Source: JBHHXR01 sp046757205 (lineage in GTDB: Bacteria; Pseudomonadota; Alphaproteobacteria; Rhodobacterales; Rhodobacteraceae). From it: a stretch of 8,543 bases of DNA. Within the stretch, counting starts at the first letter, position 1. Each line of letters opens with the position of its first letter. Where the stretch lies: contig JBHHXR010000153.1 in NCBI GenBank assembly GCA_046757205.1, positions 1 to 8,543 on the forward strand, read 5' to 3'. This document shows positions 6,850 through 8,543 of the stretch, one piece after another. The position numbers were made by a program, and so were the translations under genes. Under the pieces are notes generated by a model. That model was not told the DNA's origin. It worked only from the letters and a program-made list of their open reading frames with translations, and searched no databases.

Positions 6850-8543
6850 TCAGGACTGCGCCGCCAGGAGCGCTGCGTTGCCGCCGGCCGCCGTGGTGTC
6901 GATGCAGACCGCGCGCTCATGGCAGAAGGCCTCCGGGCCGGCCGGCGTCAGGATGAGTTTGGCGATCGCGCCTTTCCGTGCCGCCTGCGCCTGGCGTATC
7001 TCGCTCGCCTGCGGTGTGTCCGCTGCCATCGCCACGGCGCCTATTTGCACCAGTTCATGCAGATCCTTCGGACGCAGCAGGCCGTCGACACATGCCACCG
7101 GAAGCTCGGCCTCGCGCAGCGCCTTCAGCACCTTGCGCGCTTCCGGCGCCACCGCCAGCACCCGGTTGCCGCAGCCCAGTGCCTGCGCCGCCTGCTCCAG
7201 CAGGGCGCGCGGCCAGGGTCCGGTGCACATCACGGTGCCCAGCGGCGGCAGCCACAGCGCGTTGATCTCGCCCGTCGGTCCCGGCAGGTCGACCGGGCCG
7301 GTATCGAGCGCCGCCACCGCCCGCATCGCGTCCGCCGCCCGGCCCCGCAAGGCCGCGCGCAGTGTCGCCAGCATCGCTTCGCGCGGCACCGGATCGGTGG
7401 CGGAGAGCTGGCGCAGCGCGGCCTGGATGCCGTTCACATCGGCCCTCGGCTGCGCCCACACCGCAGGCGCGGACGGCGCCGCTGGTGCCGGCCTTCTGAA
7501 TCGCCCAAGGTAATACGGTCCGCCCGCCTTCGGCCCGGTCCCCGACAGCCCCTCGCCGCCGAACGGCTGCGAACCGACGACGGCGCCGATCTGGTTGCGG
7601 TTGACGTAGATGTTGCCGGCATGCACCCGGTCGACGATCTCCTGTACCCGGCTGTCGATCCTGGTGTGCAGCCCGAAGGTGAGCCCGTAACCGGTCGCGT
7701 TGATCTCGTCGACCACGCTGTCTATCCGGTCGGCCTCGAAGGCGGCGACGTGCAGGACCGGCCCGAACACCTCCTTCTCGAGATCGCCGATACCGGAGAC
7801 ACGCAGCACCGTCGGAGCGACGAAATTCCCCTCGCGCGGCACCGGGATCTGCTGCACCACGTCGCCGCCCATCTCGAACCAGTCCACGTATTCGGAGATT
7901 GCCCGCCGCGCTTCGGCGTCGATCACCGGGCCGATATCGGTGTGCAGCGATCGCGGATCGCCGACGCGCAGGCTTTCCATAGCACCGGCAAGCATCTCCA
8001 GCAGATCCGCCTCGACGTCCTTCTGGATGTAAAGCATCCGCAGGGCGGAGCAGCGCTGGCCGGCGCTCTGGAAAGCCGAGGCCAGGATATCGAGCACCGA
8101 CTGTTCCATCAGCGCCGTGGAATCGACGATCATCGCGTTGAGCCCGCCGGTCTCGGCGATCAGCATGGCGTCCGGCGGCGCCGTCTCGGCCAATTGCCGC
8201 TCTATCAGCCGCGCCACTTCGGTGGAGCCGGTAAAGCACACACCGCCGATGCGCGGATCCGCGGTCAGCGCCGCGCCGGTCGTCTCGCCCGGCCCCGGCA
8301 GGAGTTGCAGCACCTCGCCCGGCACCCCGGCCTCGTGCATCAACTGCACCGCGCGTGACGCCATCAGCGGGGTCTGTTCGGCCGGCTTGGCGATTACCGC
8401 GTTTCCGGTAACCAGCGCCGCCGCTATCTGCCCCGTGAAGATCGCCAGCGGAAAATTCCAGGGCGAGATGCAGACGATCACTCCGCGCGGCTCGCCGCGT
8501 TCCGCGCGCGCCGCCCGCGCCGCGTAGTATTGCAGGAAATCCA
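6850..8543 (-). CDS. putA: Proline utilisation protein PutA, C-terminal part (P5C dehydrogenase domain plus C-terminal domain), 5'-partial
   Basis: PutA oxidises proline to glutamate: an N-terminal FAD proline dehydrogenase passes electrons to quinone, and the C-terminal NAD-dependent aldehyde dehydrogenase converts glutamate semialdehyde to glutamate. Only the last 563 residues are here; the frame stays open to the window edge, where it reads DFLQYYA, so the start lies outside. Aldehyde dehydrogenase landmarks are visible: SPWNFPL near fragment residue 29, FTGSTEVA near 103, the general-base Glu in AETGG near residue 130 (about position 8154), and the catalytic Cys in SAGQRCSALR near residue 164 (codon 8052-8050). 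NRNQIGAVVGSQPFGGEGLSG ends the catalytic domain. The following segment of roughly 210 residues, containing GEINALWLPPLG and a TTAAGGNA motif near the end, matches the conserved C-terminal domain of long PutAs. It ends naturally with TGA and shows no damage. Whether the missing N-terminus carries a DNA-binding RHH domain cannot be seen. Confidence 0.95.
   Translation of the reverse strand, partial: DFLQYYAARAARAERGEPRGVIVCISPWNFPLAIFTGQIAAALVTGNAVIAKPAEQTPLMASRAVQLMHEAGVPGEVLQLLPGPGETTGAALTADPRIGGVCFTGSTEVARLIERQLAETAPPDAMLIAETGGLNAMIVDSTALMEQSVLDILASAFQSAGQRCSALRMLYIQKDVEADLLEMLAGAMESLRVGDPRSLHTDIGPVIDAEARRAISEYVDWFEMGGDVVQQIPVPREGNFVAPTVLRVSGIGDLEKEVFGPVLHVAAFEADRIDSVVDEINATGYGLTFGLHTRIDSRVQEIVDRVHAGNIYVNRNQIGAVVGSQPFGGEGLSGTGPKAGGPYYLGRFRRPAPAAPSAPAVWAQPRADVNGIQAALRQLSATDPVPREAMLATLRAALRGRAADAMRAVAALDTGPVDLPGPTGEINALWLPPLGTVMCTGPWPRALLEQAAQALGCGNRVLAVAPEARKVLKALREAELPVACVDGLLRPKDLHELVQIGAVAMAADTPQASEIRQAQAARKGAIAKLILTPAGPEAFCHERAVCIDTTAAGGNAALLAAQS

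Noticed and set aside
6682..8358. Long plus-strand open frame (558 codons) opposite putA
   Set aside because: It mirrors the codon bias of putA; the Arg/His/Gln-rich product has no motif and runs across the putA stop into non-coding DNA.

Overview
The window is GC-rich and densely coded, and every convincing gene lies on the minus strand, so it is best read from the right edge to the left. The protein sequences point to an alphaproteobacterium, most likely of the Rhodobacterales. The reasons are a 121-residue NuoA, the form of NuoB, a DUF5337-like gene in front of nuoF, and a helix-hairpin-helix (H3TH) extension on NuoE of a kind I associate from memory with Rhodobacteraceae. No database search was possible, so the taxonomy is an inference. 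No tRNA, rRNA, CRISPR array, insertion sequence or phage gene was seen.

Layout from right to left: (1) 8543-6850, the 3' part of putA, covering most of the P5C dehydrogenase domain and the C-terminal domain of proline-utilisation protein A; the 5' part lies outside the window. (2) 6849-6436, a 414-bp gene-free region with a candidate nuo promoter, an 8-bp direct repeat across its -35 element, a 7-bp-stem hairpin and some GC-rich palindromes. (3) 6435-7, the first part of a complex I operon in the order nuoA, nuoB, nuoC, two small membrane-protein genes, nuoD, nuoE, a membrane-anchored H3TH protein gene, a DUF5337-like gene and nuoF. The window ends just after the nuoF stop; nuoG would be expected next but is not visible.

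The six nuo genes encode the quinone-reducing module (NuoB, C, D), one membrane subunit (NuoA) and the NADH-oxidising flavoprotein pair (NuoE, F). All recognisable Fe-S ligands, the FMN/NADH loops and the quinone-site His/Tyr pair are present, so the enzyme looks functional. The unexpected content is the set of accessory genes inserted between the core genes: two tandem, paralogous 63-68-residue membrane proteins between nuoC and nuoD; an H3TH module that occurs twice, once fused to NuoE and once on a membrane-anchored protein encoded immediately downstream (56 of 83 residues identical); and a two-TM DUF5337-like protein. Overlapping stops and starts (ATGA, TGATG) tie most of these accessory genes translationally to core subunits, which suggests a role in complex I assembly, stability or placement. 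That role is an inference. PutA produces reduced quinone and NADH, the latter the substrate of complex I, so its neighbourhood to nuo makes metabolic sense, but nothing in the sequence shows co-regulation.
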